Shown piece by piece: positions 60,727 to 64,000 of a stretch of DNA of 64,000 nt. Below the pieces are notes generated by a model. The model had not been told where the DNA came from and did no database searches. It worked only from the letters and a program-made list of their open reading frames with translations. Source of the DNA: Ziziphus jujuba (lineage: Eukaryota > Streptophyta > Magnoliopsida > Rosales > Rhamnaceae); contig NC_083385.1 in the NCBI RefSeq assembly GCF_031755915.1, forward strand, positions 19,303,001 through 19,367,000. The letters are read 5' to 3'. The translations under genes were made by a program, and so were the position numbers. The stretch's first letter is position 1; every line of letters starts with the position of its first letter.

Positions 60727-62082
60727 TTAACCACGACGACTTCTCCACTCATCAAACATTTGCCTAGCTAACTCATTTCTCCAATTAGTCCATTGATCCG
60801 AAGAACCAATTGATCCTATAATATCTTCATCCCCACTTATGTCAGCATCGTTACTCATATCAAACTCAGCTTCTCCAGGATCAAGTGCCATTTCTCTCCT
60901 AATAAGATTATGTATCAAACAACATGCAGTAATTATCTTAATTTGGGTTGAAATTGGATAGAACGATGGACTCCTTAAAATTGCCCATCGCATTTTTAGA
61001 ACCCCAAAACATCTTTCTATTATATTTCTAGCAGATGCATGCTTCATATTGAAATACTCTTCATGATTTGCAGGTGCACAACCATCTCTCCATTCGGAAA
61101 GGTGATATCTTGTTCCCCTATATGGTGCAAGAAATCCTTCACCATTAGTGTAACCAGCATCCACTAAATAATAATAACCTAACACAGAAAAATGGCTCCT
61201 ATTAGATAACATAATGTTGGTCCACTACAATATGAACTTTAAGAATTGCTCTTACCGGTGGGTACTTTTAATCCATTTGGCCTACTTAATGCATCTCGAA
61301 GTACTCTTGAGTCTGAAGCGGAACCTTCCCAACCAGGTAATACAAATATAAATTCCATATTTGGGTTACATACACCTAAGACATTTGTGGCTATCTCACC
61401 CTTCCTGGTTCGATATCTCGGCTTATCGATTTCGGGTACATTAACCTTAATATAAGTTCCATCTAATGCTCCCAAACAATTCTAGGTCACAAACAAAATT
61501 AGTTACATAAGATATTGCCACATATATCTACGAATTAAATAAAGTAACCAAACTAATTGATTAACATACCTTAAATATTTTCCATCTATCATCCGAACAA
61601 TTATCTGACACAGGTTCAGGATGCCTCAACAATGTCCCATGTAAACGTAACACTCCATTCAACACTGAATTGAAATATCTACTAACTGTTTCCCCCGATC
61701 TATTGAATCTAGTGATAATTGTACGGTTTTTTGTATGATGAGCAATTATATGCAAAAATATGCACACTTGCTCTTCCAATGTAACAGTACCATCTCTTTT
61801 AACATATCCATCATGGCGTAATAACTGACATAAAATACCAAATGTTCTCCTATCCATCCTAAGTTGACTAATACAGTTAACATCATTGTCCAACAAACTA
61901 GTTACAAAAGACGAACGCAACTCTGCAGTCCTATTTATTCGATTCCTAACACCTCTATCATTTCTCAATCGCATTGCTACATACATGTACATAAACCCGA
62001 CAACTATAAAGCATGTACAAAAATATTCAAATGCCTTATCATTTGGAAGCATCAATAATGCAGCTAATCTTCTTCGATCCAT
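60727..62082 (-). CDS. PIF/Harbinger DDE transposase (copy 2), three exons, intact
   Basis: Exons are 62082-61570, 61481-61256 and 61178-60727, of the same lengths as in copy 1 (513, 226 and 452 nt), giving 396 residues. The triad Asp178, Asp253, Glu301 is kept, as are the splice sites. Differences from copy 1 are about 18 residues, such as Gly193 to Arg, Leu275 to Trp and the last residue Asp to Gly. A GTAG acceptor again precedes the ATG by five bases. Reading frames of equal quality in two copies argue for recent activity. Confidence 0.92.
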
Positions 62083-62749
62083 ATTCACTACAAAAAAGAA
62101 AAAAATAAAAAATAAAAACAAAACAAACATAACATTTTAATGTACAAAAAAATTATAATTTACAAAAATATATCTTGGATACAAGTATACTTGAAAAATT
62201 TTTTGAAAAAACAAATATTTCTGTCCACAAGCCCATCCACCAGTTGGATACAAGTATACTTGAAAAGATTACTAGAAACAAATAACTGGGCCATCGAATA
62301 ATGATTTAAAATTTATAACTAATATTTTAAATTTTATATTTAGATAATTAGTAATATTCTATAATCGTTGATAGGAGTTTTGGCATATGTACAGTGGTTT
62401 GGGACAAAAAGAATGTGGAAAATTTAAAGAAATATTTATAATTGAATAATATTTTATATATACTTTTTTAAAGTTTACATAAGACATTATTGTTCTCCAT
62501 AAAGTAACTTGCTTTTTTATCGAGGGAAGGAATAATACTTTCTAACTCACCCTCTTTGAACCATAAAAGCCAATTTGTTGTTTTTATTGAAGGAAAGCTA
62601 GCAAAATATTTTGTAATTGACGATGGATAAAATTAGCTGGAGAGGAAATGATGATGGCATAGTTTGTTTGACCCAAAAAGGGAAAGGAGAAAAAAAAATA
62701 AATAAAGGAAAAACAAAAAAGAAAACCCAATTTACCCATCGACCAAGGT

Positions 62750-63652
62750 GCCATTTCAAGTTCTTTGCAAGGTGGTATGAATATAATAAATGCTTCCTCA
62801 ACCCAAAACCCAATGGGAAGTATCATGCAGTTGGCAACAAAACAAACAGACGACACATCACAGGGCATGCTTGGACATGGAAATAACACTACAGGTTCAG
62901 TCCATGAAAATTTTATGTCAAAAAACACTTCAGCTGACTCACCTTTTGGTAGTCGTACAGAAAAGATTATCAACAGTTTTCTGCAGAATCCTGTTTTGAA
63001 AGGAGAGGAAAACGAGACAAATGAAGTGGTATGTCAAAGATGGAACATGTTTATTTGTCTATCTGTTTTGTTCTTTATCTCAGTTTTCCACTTTCTTTAA
63101 AAGGTTTTCCCTCAACATTATCTTTTGTAATCATGCTTTGTTGTCCATCACTCCAGAACCTTCTTCAGTCTAGAATTGCATTGCGCAATTTTATGGCATG
63201 TTTATTAGTTTGTATTCTTCATTTGCCAATAGTCTCTAGATAAACATTGCAAAGGGATTAATTCTTTTTAAAATGTTTAAGAAGCATCTGATACGAAAGA
63301 TCAATTGTCTTTTAAATGTATTCAAGTTGCTGCAGCCTTACAAAGGAACAAGGAGGCATTTTTTAATTAGTTTCAACCACCAATTATTAAGTGCTTTGTT
63401 TGATTTTGATTCCAAGAACAATCAATTTTCTAGAATTTAGAGTATTTTATTCATGTTTGCACTCTGCCCTGAGATTACATAATTTTGTATTTTAAGTATT
63501 TTAGTATCATTTTCTTGTAAAATTATGCGATGTCTCTGAATGGTTTTGTGTGCTGGTTATATTTGTTCTCTAATGAAACATGAAATTCTAATTATTGAAT
63601 TTTCTTTCGGTAGGCTGGGCGGTTGAGGTCAGAGAACAACTTGCTTCACATG
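62750..63652 (+). pseudogene. Captured gene fragment with two exon-like blocks in Harbinger copy 2
   Basis: Block A (about 62750-63028) is an open frame of Ser/Asn/Thr-rich sequence, with SLQGGMNIINASSTQNPMG near the start and FLQNPVLKGEENETNEV at the end, followed by a GTATGT donor. Block B (63614-63652) lies between TTCGGTAG and GTAATT and reads AGRLRSENNLLHM in the same phase. It looks like a coiled-coil start. The orientation is opposite to the transposon genes and the sequence is absent from copy 1. I do not recognise the gene. It is probably host sequence picked up by the element. Confidence 0.45.
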
Positions 63653-63754
63653 GTAATTTATGTTTTTGGTTCTGTTTCTCTTTTTTGTTTAGACAAGCAT
63701 ACATGAATGATATATGACTATTTTGAAAGCATTTAATGGTTAAGAAAAAAAAAA

Positions 63755-64000
63755 AAAACATTTGTACACCCACAATCAGAGAACGAAGAAGATTGAAAGA
63801 TGGAGCACCCAGAATCAGAGAACGAAGAAGAAGAAGAAGAAGCATAAGAATTTTTTTCTACACATTTGTACTCCCAGGTTGAAGAAGAAGAAGAAAAAAA
63901 ATGGCAAAAAAAAAAAAAAAAAAAACAATGCCAGATCGAAGAGAAGAACGAAGAAGAAGACATTTTTTCCTCCACATTTGTACACCAGATCGAAAATAAA
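63755..64000 (-). repeat. Minisatellite of Harbinger copy 2 (inverted, cut by window end)
   Basis: On the minus strand it shows the copy 1 unit again: GATCTGGCATTG, T run, TGCCATTTT, TTC-rich run, CAACCTGGGAGTACAAATGTG. Also present are GAAGAA runs on plus. At least two units are visible before the window stops. Confidence 0.8.

Larger units (their letters stand above)
58324..64000 (-). mobile_element. PIF/Harbinger element, copy 2 (inverted, cut by window end)
   Basis: The plus-strand left border GGGGGCGTTTGGTACGCCGG corresponds to the right end of copy 1, reversed. If it is as long as copy 1, about 2.2 kb lies outside the window. It carries the same three genes on minus in reversed map order. 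From about 62150 to 63740 it is unlike copy 1 and holds other exon-like sequence; near 63840 the minisatellite motif returns. The border triplet is TAC or TTA depending on the exact end, and the partner duplication is outside the window. Confidence 0.93.

Noticed and set aside
1..64000. tRNA genes, CRISPR arrays, bacterial-type operons, centromeric or telomeric repeat arrays
   Set aside because: Looked for and not seen. The only tRNA-like matches are the short copia primer-binding sites.

Overview
The window is AT-rich nuclear DNA of a flowering plant, most likely a eudicot. The reasons are plant-type Ty1/copia and PIF/Harbinger elements, an NF-Y subunit B gene with plant features, a nuclear organelle-type tyrosyl-tRNA synthetase with a transit-peptide-like N-terminus, MITEs, and long (AT)n and (GA)n microsatellites. 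It is gene-poor. Only two ordinary host genes can be supported: a tyrosine--tRNA ligase on the minus strand (3384-4946) and an intronless NF-YB gene on the plus strand (33602-34330).

Layout. 1-7.5 kb: the TyrRS gene in low-complexity flanks, with a piece of its 3' flank duplicated about 4 kb away. 7.5-21.2 kb: TG-rich, LTR-like degenerate DNA holding a TIR element with TTA duplications (8397-9845) and a complete but broken minus-strand Ty1/copia element, here called Copia-1 (13129-20207; 509-bp LTRs about 95% alike, AATTA target duplication). 21.2-33 kb: intergenic DNA with two U6 snRNA-derived pseudogenes, several hairpin MITEs and microsatellites. 33.2-34.4 kb: NF-YB. 34.4-40.2 kb: intergenic DNA with more TIR elements. 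40263-56808: an old plus-strand Ty1/copia element, Copia-2 (TAAAG duplication, LTRs about 83% alike), itself hit by a 1.2-kb hAT-type element (GTGTTATC duplication) and by a 7.9-kb PIF/Harbinger element (TAA duplication) that splits its reverse transcriptase. 57685-58113: a MITE of the same family as 8397-9845. 58324-64000: a second, inverted copy of the same PIF/Harbinger element, cut by the window end.

The PIF/Harbinger pair is the most interesting part. Each copy codes for a three-exon DDE transposase with all catalytic residues, a two-exon Myb/SANT-like partner and, unusually, a third small gene. The third gene joins an RNase H1-type hybrid-binding domain to a C-terminal membrane segment. 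The two copies are damaged differently: copy 1 has a late frameshift in the Myb gene and an intact third gene, while copy 2 has an intact Myb gene and a stop at codon 4 of the third gene. Their 5' halves also carry different exon-like cargo. In related elements the transposase supplies catalysis and the Myb protein supplies DNA binding and nuclear import. A role for the third protein is unknown.

All calls come from reading the sequence by eye. Percent identities are hand counts and species assignment is not possible.
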